Assembly (NCBI GenBank): GCA_014898425.1
Contig: RCSZ01000001.1
Span: forward strand, 3,038,001 to 3,102,000
Length of the DNA: 64,000 nt
Reading direction: 5' to 3'
Origin: Botryotinia globosa
Taxonomy: Eukaryota; Ascomycota; Leotiomycetes; Helotiales; Sclerotiniaceae
Below, one piece after another: positions 1 through 11,772 of the stretch. The notes under the pieces were generated by a model. It saw only the letters and a program-made list of their open reading frames with translations, made no database searches and was not told the origin of the DNA. The position numbers and the translations under genes are program-made. Position 1 is the stretch's first letter. Every line of letters starts with the position of its first letter.

Positions 1-3000
1 ATCAGTCTCATCCAATATCTGTTCAAACTCCTGGAACAGCTCATCAAGCTGTGACTCCGACATTCCGACTCCCACATCTTGAACAGTGAGAGAAATAACA
101 GTGCTGGCTGGCCATATCTGTATGGGTTTGATGTCGATTTTGACACCGCCAACCACGGAGTTTTGGAATGCGTTGCTTGTAATGTTAGAGATAACCTGTC
201 GCAATCGGGTAGCATCACCCCTGACCATTTCTGGGATGCCTTGTTGAATTGTGACGGTCAAATCTAGATTCTTTCGGACCGCTTCTTTTTGGAAAGCTGA
301 CATGACTTCTGAAACTGTAGCTGAAAGATCAAAAACATCTTTCATGGAATTCACCGGGCCAGCTTCAGCTTTGGTGAGCTTCAAGAGGTCGTCGATGACA
401 TAAACCAAGGATCTTGAAGCTCTATGAGCTTTGTCTAACAACTCACGGGTTGGACTTTCAATTTTGTCCTCAAGTGCCATTTCGAGATAGTTGACAACGG
501 CATTCAAAGGAGTGCGAACTTCATGACTGGTATTTTTCAACAGAAGGCGAGTCATTCGGTTGAGTCCTGTTGATTCCTTCTGTCGCCATATTTCAATGAA
601 CCTTCCATACAAAAGACTTAGAACAGACGCAGTCTCGAAATCATCAGCGTTCCATGTTTTAGAAGTGCCTTTGATAGTCTGAGTCCAGCGACTAAAACTA
701 CTTCTTGGCTCTAGGTACTGCCCTTTCGCAGGCTTGATCTTTTCATAAGGGTTACCCGCCCATCTGACTTCGCGAAGTTGGCCTCTTCTGAAAAAGACCA
801 AGAAATCATTGCCTCCAGTGCTAAGAGGTATGAGCAGTATCCCAGCTACAGCGCTAATCCTTGGTGAATCCTTCAGTTTTGGCAAGTCTTTCGTAATATT
901 GTGCGAGGAGAATATTTCAGTAAAGTGGCGAGACTGTAGGTATGCAAGGATAGTCAATGCCTCGCGATAGGGACGAAGTTTTCCAATAGCTCGGGCTTCA
1001 TCCTGGATATTCAAAAGACCAAAGTCGGCATCGAATACTCGTAGTAAGTCTTCGGAAGATGCCGCAATAAAACCAGAAGGTGTCTTTCCTGGGTTCTGAC
1101 GTGGTGCTTTGCGAGCTTCAATACGTTGATGCATCAACAGTCGCTCAATATTTGTTGAAGCACACTCTCCAATATTTCTGGCGACTACATAAGGAATAGC
1201 ACAATTAGCTTTTCGTGTTCGAAAGAATAAAGAGGGAAATGATTCTTTTGAATACAACATGTATCTGATGTGTCTAGAGACAACAACCAATCTCGAAAAA
1301 GAATCTGAAAGAGAGTGTGACAGCTCGGAGAATACTCACGTTCGCGCATTGGTAAAGTTACGCGGGTACCATGACTGCCATACCCATGGCATGCAATAAG
1401 TCCCCAGAGATCGCCATCAATTACAATGGAAACTGACATTGTCGAACGTACCCCCATATTCGAGAGATACTTCAAATGAAGTGGCGACATGGCGCGTAAA
1501 TAAGCGTGCGTCAAATCGAGGGGGTTTTCAAAATCTGACTGATCACGACAGACCTATCATAGTGTCAGCACGGCGAAGTTTGGCTTTGCTCCAGAACAAT
1601 AAACACTTCAAACACTCTCTCACGATCTTCGAAAAGGGTATTAACGTATATATTACCTGGGGCATCTTCGAACTGTCGAGACACATTGGACTTGATGTTC
1701 GAAATGATTCAAGTTTTTAACATGAAATTGTTCAGGCGGAGTTGATTATTGTGGCTTTTGGCGCATGGCAAAAGAAAAAAAAAGGAAAAGGAAAATCTTT
1801 ACATAGCTGTCATCTGTACAAAAAACAATAACAAAGTAATTAAACCGTTGCTTACCAGTCGTGCGGTCTCTTCATCTCGGTCATGAAGCATTCGAATCCT
1901 GTTGATCTTATACAAGTCCCGAGCCTGCTTAGGGATATCCGAAGCTATCGATTATAAGTTATCGCTGATCCGTTTGAAATGGAAGAGGAAAGGAGGAATT
2001 CAAGAACGAACCTGGAAAATGCAGTCCTCTAAATATATCATCACTGGCTTTGGGGTTGAGTAACTCAGCCTCCACACACCCGTTTTTGGTGGAATCGAAT
2101 CGATAAAACATGACTCGATGAAAGCCGGTCAAGTCAAATATGAGGCCCACCAAGACGTCTTGAAGCTTTTGAACCGAAGTACACGCAGCAAGTTGTTCTT
2201 GTGCTTGTGTCATGGCATTAAACACTTCCAAAGAACCAACAGCATGCCTGCCCTTTCGTTTCGCAATCTGCAATACGCGTAGAGGTTGGCTTCCACTGGA
2301 GATACTTTTCAGTCGTTCCCCAAGTACTGTTTCATTGTCGATAGTTCGTGTTGGCAACTTGGGTAAATCGTTCGTGGTATTATGAGGTTCTTTGGAAAAA
2401 AACAATTCATCAGAAAATGGTTCAAATTCACAGATGATCAAATCATCTGTGCCTTTAGATATATGGATCGCACACCAGAGATTTACCAATCCTGTGTGTG
2501 CAACAACTGACATGGAGAAGACATCCAGCTTGGTATCGGCACATGGGTTTTTGGTGACAGCTCGAAGGGCATGATCCGCTCGTGCCATAAAATCTTCGCG
2601 AACGTCGACGCCAAGAAGGTCAAGGAAAGAATTCAAGGAGAAGAGTTGCTCCGGGGTATATTTTAATATTTTGTACGCATTCTCGCTGGCGATCCGAACC
2701 ATGAGATCTCCCTGATCATTGTATCTCAAGGCTAGCAATGCACCATACTGTTGAATTGCTCCTGGAATATGTATAGGTTCATCTTCACACTTGCAAAATG
2801 TCCGCTCCTCAGTGCTCACGGGTTCGCCGGGGGCTATGCCTGGAGGACCCGATTTCGAAGGGATCAATTGTGAACGTTGCGATATCTTCCTATCTTCGTT
2901 CTCAGATAGGCCTTCAGCACCTTTAATTTCTGTGGAATAGTCGTGTATTGAATATTTAGGTAATCTGCGAATTTGGTCATCGGGAGGTATTGGTGGGTAA

Positions 3001-3272
3001 GGCGGTGGCAAGAAGTTCGTTTCGCTAGAGCCATCGGGATGGCTATCATTCAAAATGACATCTTTATCATCGCAAGGCTCTTGAGCCGAATTAGGACCTC
3101 GACAGCTTGAATTCGATGAAGAAACATCGTCGTTATTCTGCGAGGTTGATTCTGTATCGAGGTCACTTCCATTGACAAGATTCCGAATGGGAAATATCCG
3201 TTCGACTTGAAACTCTTCCATCGATGGGTAAACCACCGACTTGGAAGGTGTTGTGTCTATCTTGGACATCAT
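1..3272 (-). CDS. Fungal phytochrome hybrid histidine kinase (3' end beyond the left edge)
   Basis: Red/far-red photoreceptor kinase. It starts at 3272 (ATG ATG, with an in-frame TGA immediately upstream) and runs off the left edge; about 916 residues are visible. Spliced with introns at 2011-1945, 1855-1554 and 1339-1185, all phase-consistent. A disordered N-terminus of about 150 residues is followed by the PAS segment with CEDEPIHIPG; its Cys162 matches the biliverdin-attachment cysteine of bacterial and fungal phytochromes. Next come the GAF domain (VMFYRFD, then ASDIPKQARDLY across intron 1), the PHY domain with a PRSSF tongue motif, the HisKA H-box SHEVRTPLN (His742), the N-box (ITSNAFQNS) and the start of the G-box (DVGVGMS). 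The family usually ends in a receiver domain, which would lie outside the window. The family assignment is firm; the 302-bp second intron is unusually long. Confidence 0.95.
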
Positions 3273-5711
3273 TCAGCATGTTGTATCCTACCAAGCAGAA
3301 TATTGAATAGTGAATGTATCCATCTCTAGACGCTTGGTTGACGTGTAGAAAAGAAATGGTGATCAATATAGAGATCCATCAGTGCATGGGGACTAATTTT
3401 ATTTGAGCAAAGTCTTGGTCTAGCTTGAAGTCTAGAGAGACCGCTCGACGAGCGATCCCATGGTTAATTGCGATGGTATGGAGATCGAAGTGAATCCCTA
3501 TCGAGTATCGACACCATCCAGGGAAAACGCTCCGTAATGACAAGGATATCGAAAACTTTGTGCGTGAAGTGCAAGGAGCTCTAGAATTCGGAGAAGCAAA
3601 CAAATGTTTAAAAATGGGCTCGATGGGATCAATTTGAAATTTTGTACAGTACAAAGTATATGATATATCTTAGTTACCCCTCCTCCACGAACTTCATCAA
3701 AGCATACCAAAGAATTCACAAAAGGTGGAAATTGGCAAGGCTAAAGATCGTGCATGACAAAGACGAGAGAGTCCATTATCATCTTGAATTTTGATAATAG
3801 AAGATTTTGCCTCCATGTAACAACCAACCTACTTCATATCTTTTGACGAGATACAGTATTGATCTTGACTTACTTCAAGGGCGTATAGCTTAGCCAAAGA
3901 AGACGCCACTTTATACTTCATACTCATCATCACATAGGAGATGACTGCGCAGAGCAGGTTCAGAAATTGAGAATTGAGAGAAATATACGAGTATCACAGT
4001 GTGTTTGCCATTTATTACTTTCCAATTAGTTTCTACGAGTAGAAAGCCACCAAGCCTATCATTGAAGCTTACTAATAATGCCACTACTGCAGCAGGAAAG
4101 GACGTATGTGGCCCGTGCTAACGGGAACCAACGATGGGATTGTGCAGTATGTACGGAGGATTTGCCATTGGCATCGGTAATTATCGGTTGATCCTTTCCT
4201 GACTCGCCGCGTAAAATTCCAAATCCCTGCGTAGCATTTGAGAAGGCATCGAGTCTTAAGTCTTTATACAGTAATCCTGACAAGAGCTGTCATAGAGACG
4301 TTACTTTTCCCAAGGAATGATTTCAAGTTTCACGATCCTATCAACTACAAAGTACGAGTTTTTGAAGGGTCAGGAAAGTCAAGCTAGACCTAAAGGTACA
4401 AATCTCCCGTGCTGTGTGAATGGGGTAAATGCACTCTCCAAACTCTGTTAGAGTAAAGAGTGGTGGTTAGTTATTATTGTTATTACGGGGGCTTCTATCA
4501 AAAGTGGTTCTTCGTACATGTAAAAAGAAATCAAACTCAGCCCGAACTACCTGGGATTTCTATAGATAGTCATATGGCCGTGTACGATGTGACTCGATAT
4601 TCAAGGCTAGGCCAAAAGCTACCAGACCTACATCGCAGAACAACACCTACATACAGTAGCCAGGCTCTAGGTATGGTAGCCCGTTAGACCAAGTCCAGCT
4701 GTAACCTCGCCGTTTCTAGCAGTTAGCCCTCAGTTGACAAATAAAGAAAAATCATCCATCTCCTGTTTCCTATTTCCTATTTTGGAATGGGGATCTCAGC
4801 AGAAACTTCCAGATTCCAATTCTCTTGGGATGCAATCCACTTCCACCATTCACTCAATCATGGGAGGCCAAATTCATACAGTATGGAGGTTCTTCCGCTG
4901 AATCCTTTCCCGATAGGTAGGTCCGGGGAGCTGACTACCACCTACCTAGCAATATCACTCGGACCTTGATTTAAACTTTATCCTCTTGAGATCCGGAACC
5001 ATTCATCCTAGCAGACAAAAAGGAAGCAGCACAATATATATTCATCATAGCTGACGCCAGGAAGTGGCAGAAACGTTTCAATCTTCATCATATTTATATT
5101 TTCTTTTGAAATCTGATCCTATTTGAATTCGGAGCTGAACATCTTGGGTTGACCGAATGCTCAAATTTTTGACGTAAGATCTCGCGGATTTCAAGAATGG
5201 CAACTTTCATCCGTATTGAACAAAAATTTCCTAAAAATGATAATCAAGATTCTTCAATCCCTTCCTTATTCAAGCTTCTGATCGATCGAAATTTCATTTA
5301 CTATTTCCTCCAAAGTCTAATAGCCTAAAAATCTGTACACTAGCGCAACATATTACTCGCTGGCTAATAAATGGCGTTGAATAAGCCACACCAAGAATTT
5401 ATGTTAACATCTTCCGGAGGGCATTATTTCAATTTTCAAATTACAATATAAATATGAATTCTCCATTTCTAATTACCAAACTCGTGATTTTTTAGTAGTG
5501 ATTCACTATCAATTGCCGCGCCTCAACGGTCTGGAATGTAAAACATCAAAACTTAGGTATATATTGTGCGTGGAATGCGGTTCCCGATATATGGGATCCA
5601 AGAATGCGGGGAATCGCGATATCAACATTAACGATCTTATAACTCATTGACCCTCGCCCCCCTTAAATTAGATAGCAGCTCGACAACAGACGACAAAGAT
5701 TGTCACTTAAG
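3273..5711. other. Intergenic, no gene recognised
   Basis: Divergent spacer of 2.4 kb between the phytochrome start (3272, minus) and the secreted-protein start (5712, plus), so it should hold both promoters. Only short unrelated open frames are present. It contains CTAGGTA/TACCTA motifs near 4915-4950 and becomes AT-rich between about 5080 and 5480. No RNA gene or repeat array was seen. Confidence 0.6.
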
Positions 5712-6808
5712 ATGCTACTCATCGCCCCAATATTACAAGTCATATTTTTCCTATCGATTGCATCCTCCTTTGCTGTCTTAAATCCAGCTGGTAGTATCGG
5801 GTCCAAAGCGACCGCCCAAGATGGAGCATGTATCAAGCAAGGCGGTAAAACCTTTCTCTTATCTCGTTCTGTCGCGCCGTACTAAAATGAAATAAGGTCT
5901 CTGTGCCCAAACGCCCTGCTGTAGAGACTCGGGCCTAACATGTCAACTAGACGGCGATGGCATCCATTTTTGCGAATTTGAAAAAGATAATGCGCCTCCG
6001 ATTACTCGATCGACATTGGATGCTTTCCGTGAGATTTCTCGAGCATTTGGGAAAATGGCTTCGACGGTTTTGAATACCCTCGCCCCTCAGTCTAAACATC
6101 AAGAGGTTGGTGAAGATATTGGTATGAAGATAGAGGTTTCTTTGAGACTAGGTGATGAAACTATTACTGCGAAGGAATCTTGCAGCAAAGCCGGCTGTAC
6201 GTATTGACCTTTTTCAGAATTCATACACTCTTACGCAAAAAAATGACTGGAAAAATAGCATCTTGTGATTTTCACAAAGGCGAACACTGTTGTCCCTCAC
6301 TTGTTTGCTACATGTCCACGAGTTCAAGCATAAGTGAATGCCGTCCACCTTCCGATGTAAAGTCTGAAGACGAAGAAACTCTGGATATACTGCGGAAACC
6401 ATATCTGTCACTTGAACAGAACTTGGACTTGAACTCGAATATGGATTCAAGTCTTGAGCCAGAGGAAGAGAAGAAAGAAGAAGCAAACAAGTGGGATTTT
6501 CTCGAAGTAATGAAGTCGCCGCATAGACTGGATGATATCACCGAGTTGCCCATGTGTAAACCAATGAACAGTAAGTTCTTTCTTCTTGCCTTTCTTGAAA
6601 TTATGAGATTAAAGAGGGACTAGTGAAATGCAATCCCATAGGCGGTATCAGAGTTTGCTGTCCAGACTTAGACTGTATACAAGTAGGTCCCGCATATGAA
6701 GATTTCGAATGTAGGCAAGCTTTGGAAGATCAGGACAAAGTGGAAGCTACAGCATCTTCAGACAAGAAGAAAAGTGGCGACAAATCGCAGTGGTTTCTTG
6801 GTGGCTGA
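5712..6808 (+). CDS. Predicted secreted cysteine-rich protein with three C...CC...C units
   Basis: Four exons (5712-5844, 5897-6196, 6259-6570, 6642-6808) join in phase to 303 aa. The first ATG is at 5712. The N-terminus is a strong signal peptide (MLLIAPILQVIFFLSIASS). The mature part has three spaced copies of a pattern with a lone Cys, an adjacent Cys pair and a further Cys: CAQTPCCRDSGLTC, CDFHKGEHCCPSLVC and CKPMNSGIRVCCPDLDC. Acidic or charged linkers separate them. The CC...C spacing recalls disulfide-knot folds but I cannot assign a family. Introns fall just before or within the second and third units, as if the units had been multiplied by exon duplication. An extracellular role is inferred from the signal peptide and cysteine content; the function is unknown. 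A candidate effector or cell-wall protein. Confidence 0.75.
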
Positions 6809-7413
6809 AAAGTCAAAAATGATCTGGCCGCGGAAGGTCTTTCTGATTTCTCAATGGGATGGTATAGGCGAATAGGTGTAAAAGGATATGACAGGAAGGA
6901 ATGCAGAGAATTCTGGTAATCAGTATTAGCGAACTATTGTGTTGAACGCGTAGGAAATTGGATGTTGTTAGTTGGATCCGGTTTTGAAAGAGAATTGGAG
7001 GTTCACATTCTATACTAAGGAGATCCCTAATCGTACCTACTATAATGCAACAATGAGAAACTCGTTTTTAAAGGCATTTTTATGAATGGGATCAGTCTGT
7101 CACATCGAATTGAGTGATAAGTTACTATTCGGTTGAAATATCAACGTTTTCTAGGCCACTGAAGTCAGTTCAAGTCCAACCACTGAACGTTCAATTTGCT
7201 TGCACATTTTATTTTTCATCTTCAACGAAAATAAGTTCTGTAATATTCACTCGACTAGTACCAAACCTGTAAAAACTTTTCTCATCCTCCAAAATCATCA
7301 TCGTTTCTACAACCACTTCTGTTCGATAGTGTAATTGATATCTCCCCAGATCAAACCACCACATCAAGTCTATCTCACAAACCGATTGCCTGATTTCCAC
7401 TTCAACGACAACA
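6809..7413. other. Intergenic spacer
   Basis: Holds the 3' end of the secreted-protein gene and the promoter and leader of the BTB gene, both on the plus strand. The part just before 7414 is C/T-rich, typical of fungal leaders. No other feature recognised. Confidence 0.6.
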
Positions 7414-8198
7414 ATGTCTTCACCAGTTGAGCCGCCGGCTGAGAAGATCACAACTCCTCCTCCAACAAATCCTGAAAAGAAGCCGTTCTCTTCACCGAAC
7501 GAAATGGTCACTTTTATCGTTGGCACAGGCCACAAACAAGAGACCTTTCAGATCCACAAACAAATCGCATGCGAACATTCGGAGGTCTGGAATCGTGCTT
7601 TCAATAGCGTATTTGTCGAGGGACAAACGCAGACTTATCGCATTGAAGACACTGGCCCTGGGGCGTTTCGATTATTGACGCAATGGGTTTACCAAGATAG
7701 GTTCGACTGTTTCCATTCGGGAGATTTGAATGTCTACCATAATGATTTATATTCAATGATCCAGTGCATGGCTGAAGATAGTGCCCTGCTTCAACTTTGG
7801 GTTTTGGCCGAAAAATTTCTGATTCCTCGACTTCAGAATTATACTATCCGCGTTCTTTGTAAGAAAATCTTGATTTGTGATACAAATCTGTCTTCTAGAA
7901 ATTGTAGGTACGTCTATGATAACACTGCTGAGAGCAGTGTTCTTCGTCGCTTTGTGACCGAGCACGGTTGCTGGGCCAAGACCTCTAGCTTTGATGACAA
8001 AAAATTGCTTTCTTACCCAGTGGAGGCGTTGGGAGACATAATCGTGGCCTTAAAAACACAATTACCTGAGAATGTTAGGGCAAGGAAATGTTCTCAGATG
8101 ATTGGGGAGAACTATTTGGTTGGGGGGGATTCAACTACAGGTATGCAGTTCTCTCTGTAACTTTTAATCTCCTGACTAAATGAACAATAGAATCTTGA
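7414..8198 (+). CDS. BTB/POZ domain protein
   Basis: Small fungal BTB protein. ATG at 7414, then a Pro-rich tail of about 25 residues. The BTB fold follows at roughly residues 28-150: MVTFIVG, then FQIHKQIACEHSEVWNRAF and FRLLTQWVYQDRF. A helical segment LWVLAEKFLIPRLQN sits where most fungal BTB proteins carry it. The main frame reads to a stop at 8160 (248 aa). A good donor at 8141 and acceptor at 8190 would instead give a second exon, 8191-8198, ending after two codons (244 aa). No BACK, kelch, MATH or zinc-finger partner is visible. Members act in protein interaction or as CUL3 adaptors; which applies here cannot be told. Not part of any obvious cluster. Confidence 0.8.
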
Positions 8199-10107
8199 TT
8201 GGATCCGGGATCGAGCAATTTTGCGAAGAATGGCTGCGAAGAGTTGTCTCTCTGGTCGATTGACTAGACTCGGGCGATGGACTTCTGGCATTGTGCTCCG
8301 TGAAGAGCGCACACAGTTTACTTTGATGTGGGAAAAAGTTGAAGGATAGGCTCAGCTACGATTTCGTTGTGCACACAAGCTCATCTAGATTGACACGGGA
8401 TGCTTTGGAAGGAGGGGAGATGAGAGGTATTCTGTTCTTCGCTCATTGCGGAAACACACATGTCTATTGGCCTAATAAAGTAAAGTTCAGCTAAGAATGT
8501 ATTCTTCCGACAATATTTCCTGCTGTTCTCGTGTGAATTAACCTGTTTTACCGAGGGGTTTTATGCTTATGTAAATCATACATGATGAAGACTGTGATTA
8601 TACTTACTTTTTTCCGAAGATTGCAAGCCCAGCATTGTTTGAACAGTCTTCGTGCTACGTCAACTTAAGCTTCTATCATGACCAAAAGATTCACATCGAA
8701 CATAATTGCTCGAGACAGGACTTACCCCCAAATTTTGGCTCAATGACAAACAGGTGAGACGCACCTTCTTCAATTCCCACAAACTACTACGTATGCTCAC
8801 CTCTGGAATTACCAAGCTTTACCTACTTTAGCATCCTGAGTTCTGACTGTAAAGAATACCATACATCAATTTTAGGAGGCAATCTATAACGCGCATCTTG
8901 AGATGGAAAGGTCTTGTTTTCCTTTTTGAGATACAAGGCTCAAGTAAGGAGTAAAGAGCTGAGTACTGGACGAAAGAGAATATTATATGGTCAGAATGAG
9001 GATGGATATCTCTTTTCAAAGGTTAGACAGCATGCGATCATAACATATGCAAATAAATGAGATGCAGAGAATTCATTTTGGTCTAGAAAAGGAAATGGAG
9101 GGATTGAGTAGGAGCTTTAATCCACTGTGTATTTTCTAGGTAATTCATAGTATAGATAACTTTCCCATGCCTCACTACCCATCACTTAAGATACAATTAC
9201 TGCTCAGGCGTAACAAATCCCCAATTCTAACCTAACATTATTATCAACACTCATCTTCACTCCATAATACATACCTGTCCAGGCCTTTCTCAACCCGAGT
9301 AGTGAACTCCGCAGCTACAAAAAAACATCAACATCAACATCAGCATCAAGTTGTATCGTTCCTGATCTTCCAGTCCACATTTCCAGTACTCTCAGAATCT
9401 CCTGTCCTTGAATATCGAAATTTCATTTTCTCAATTTACAAAATTGCCATGTAAAAATACAACAAGAAATACCTACCTAGATGTACATCGACCTCCCAGA
9501 GCGAAGTGACGTTCTCTTTGCAGATAGATAAATAGGTAAGCGTACACAAATAACATAAATAACACAACATCATATCCACTCCCGAAACATTCCGTCGCGA
9601 ACACAATCGTGTTTATCAAAACTTCATATCTCAAACTTACAAAGCTTCTCTTCGAAATAAACAAAAAATCATAGGTAGCAATACTTCCAGTTGTGTTGAG
9701 CCCCACTCTCCTCTCACCCCCCCTTTATTTGCTCCATTTTCTACTCTAACCGAACGCACATATTGCTGGCCCATCTAGCCATTTTCAAGAAACAAAAATT
9801 GATATTATCGCTTTCATGATGAATGGAGAAAGCGCATTTATACCAGAGCAGAAATAGTTAAGATTTATTCTGCCCTGTGACTTATCAAATCCATCGAGGA
9901 GGTACCTAGCCCCATTCTTCTATATCATGAGGTTGATTCTTCTGACCAAACAAATTGCCAGACTAGTTCCTCTACGCCTGTCATGTCTGTGACCTTTTTC
10001 CCAAGGTAAATACAGAACCCCAAACACCGCGCTTAAGCAAAACACCTTTCTCGTATCTCTCCTCCATTCGCCTTTGTCCGTCCCAAAATCCCAATCAAAT
10101 ACACATC
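8199..10107. other. Intergenic, no gene recognised
   Basis: A 1.9-kb convergent spacer between the BTB gene (plus) and the CAP gene (minus). Only short, compositionally biased open frames occur. TACCTAG motifs are present near 9473 and 9902. Nothing else supported. Confidence 0.55.
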
Positions 10108-10938
10108 TTAAAATATTAACCCTGCAGCTCCTACAGCCACAACTCCCATCAAAACACCCCATCTCAATTCTCCTTCTCTCCCCCTCCACCCCACCACACT
10201 ACCTCCCGCAATACTAGTCCCTGCACTCGTAACTCCACTCTCCACCGTATCACTCGCTTCCCCTTTAACCTGCTCTTTCACATTGTCTCTAAAAAACTCC
10301 TCTTTATCCCCCTTCCCCCCATTTACAACATTCCCTGCTGGCCAATACTCACACACTACATACCATCCCGGCGTATCGTTTTCCCCTGCACAATTGGTAC
10401 GCGCGCAACCGACAGATGTGGTGTTTGACCAGACTAATTGTGTAAAGTGACCTGTATCTTCGCTAAAACCTGGAGAGGAGTACGAATATTTGAGGCGTTC
10501 GAGACCCCAGGCGTCGACGGATGAGGTCGCATTGGGATAGCCGGCTGCTAGGTTTTCGCCTGTCGGTCCACCCTAATGATGGGTATTAGTTATTTGTTAT
10601 TGTTTTAGAGGCTTAAATTTGTGAAGTGTCTAACTTGAGAAAGGGGACGGGAGACAGAAAAGAAGGACTTGACGTACAGAATGTTTAAATTCGCAACGTT
10701 TGGACCAATCCTTCGCAATTTTCGCACTGGTATCATTCCACTCCAAGTTACTAACATTTTGTTCTGCCCGATAGAAATTGTGCGCCGCGATCATATCGGA
10801 TTGGAATTGAGAATCAGAGGTATATGACGTAGAAGTTGGTTGAGAGGCTGCCGATTCCGTGACTGTTGTAACAGTTGTGGTTTTCGCGGTTGCCAGAGGT
10901 ATCAGGAAAAGCAGATTTATGGGTATGCGGATAAGCAT
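10108..10938 (-). CDS. CAP/PR-1-like (SCP) secreted protein, probably GPI-anchored
   Basis: Two exons (10938-10678 and 10572-10108; 105-bp intron, phase 0) encode 241 aa. It has an N-terminal signal peptide (LLFLIPLATA) and a short Ser/Thr-rich stalk. A full CAP domain follows: AAHNFYRAEQNVSNLEWN with the first conserved His, GHFTQLVW (CAP1 signature) and WYVVCEYWPAGN (CAP2 signature). After the domain comes a charged, Ser/Gly-rich tail ending in a short hydrophobic stretch (GVLMGVVAVGAAGLIF), as expected for a GPI-attachment signal. Fungal CAP proteins such as yeast Pry1 are extracellular and bind sterols or lipids; that role is family knowledge. The conserved cysteines of the sandwich are present (VGCARTNC). 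Confident on family; the anchor is inferred from the tail. Confidence 0.92.
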
Positions 10939-11772
10939 TGTGAGATGTGGTTTTGTAATGGGCTTGTAAAAGTGATTCTATGTAAGCCAGAGAATCGAAG
11001 AAAACTAAGATTACCGTGATAGCAAAAAGTATACCGTGGCAGCAGAATATACAAATGTATATAACATATAAACTCGCGTTATAAGCAAGAAAAGTCGTGA
11101 GATGAAAGTGAGATGAAGTCTGTGGTCGTCGACATGATATAAATCTCACCCCAAGTCCGACAAGTCCTCGCATATATACTATTGCTTTTGATTGGAACCC
11201 AATGTTCATCAGTCCTATAACTCCGAGCCTGGAAAGTGTAAACCAAGGACCAAAAAAGCAGCATATGACCAAGCATTGCCTCACCGGTGTACAAAGAAAA
11301 CATCCGGAGAACCCTTAGCCATACATTCACCTTTTTACTTAGATTCCCGACCACTAACCTTGCAAGAAACCTCCACTCAATAAAGAAGTCCCCATCTCAC
11401 ATTGTTTCGATATATTATCAATCATGTTGTGCTGGTGCCAAATGAATGGATGAATTTCATTCATTTAATACTTGTTTCTTGATCTCGTGTCTCGCGAAGC
11501 ATGGTTGGTTGTGAAGAAGCGTAATAATAAGAAAGGTCCAGACCGAATGACTAAGCGAGAAAACGGGCGCTTGGGGGCTATGACGTAATGACGTAATGAC
11601 GCCGTTCATTTAATTGCACAAAATCCGGGGAGAAGTCTTAATTCCTAATAAGGGTCCGCACTTTAAATTTTATTGAAGGATACCTTGTAGATAGTACAAT
11701 TTGTTAATGTCCAGCCACTCAACGCCGCTACCATTCTTTTTAGACTATTTCAATCGAAATTATCATGAAAAT
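10939..11772. other. Intergenic spacer upstream of the CAP gene
   Basis: Lies between the BCAT stop (11773) and the CAP start (10938), both minus strand. It holds the CAP promoter, including three tandem TGACG sites. Open frames here overlap on both strands and lack family features. Confidence 0.55.
11581..11601. promoter_or_regulatory. Tandem TGACGTAA sites (bZIP/CREB-like)
   Basis: Two head-to-tail copies of the 8-bp unit TGACGTAA are followed by a third TGACG core. TGACGTAA is a recognised binding site type for ATF/CREB and related fungal bZIP factors. The array lies about 640 bp upstream of the CAP gene start and about 180 bp past the BCAT stop, so a role in CAP regulation is a guess. 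Confidence 0.4.

Noticed and set aside
10814..11284. 156-codon minus-strand frame
   Set aside because: Overlaps the CAP signal-peptide exon in another frame and has no recognisable domain.
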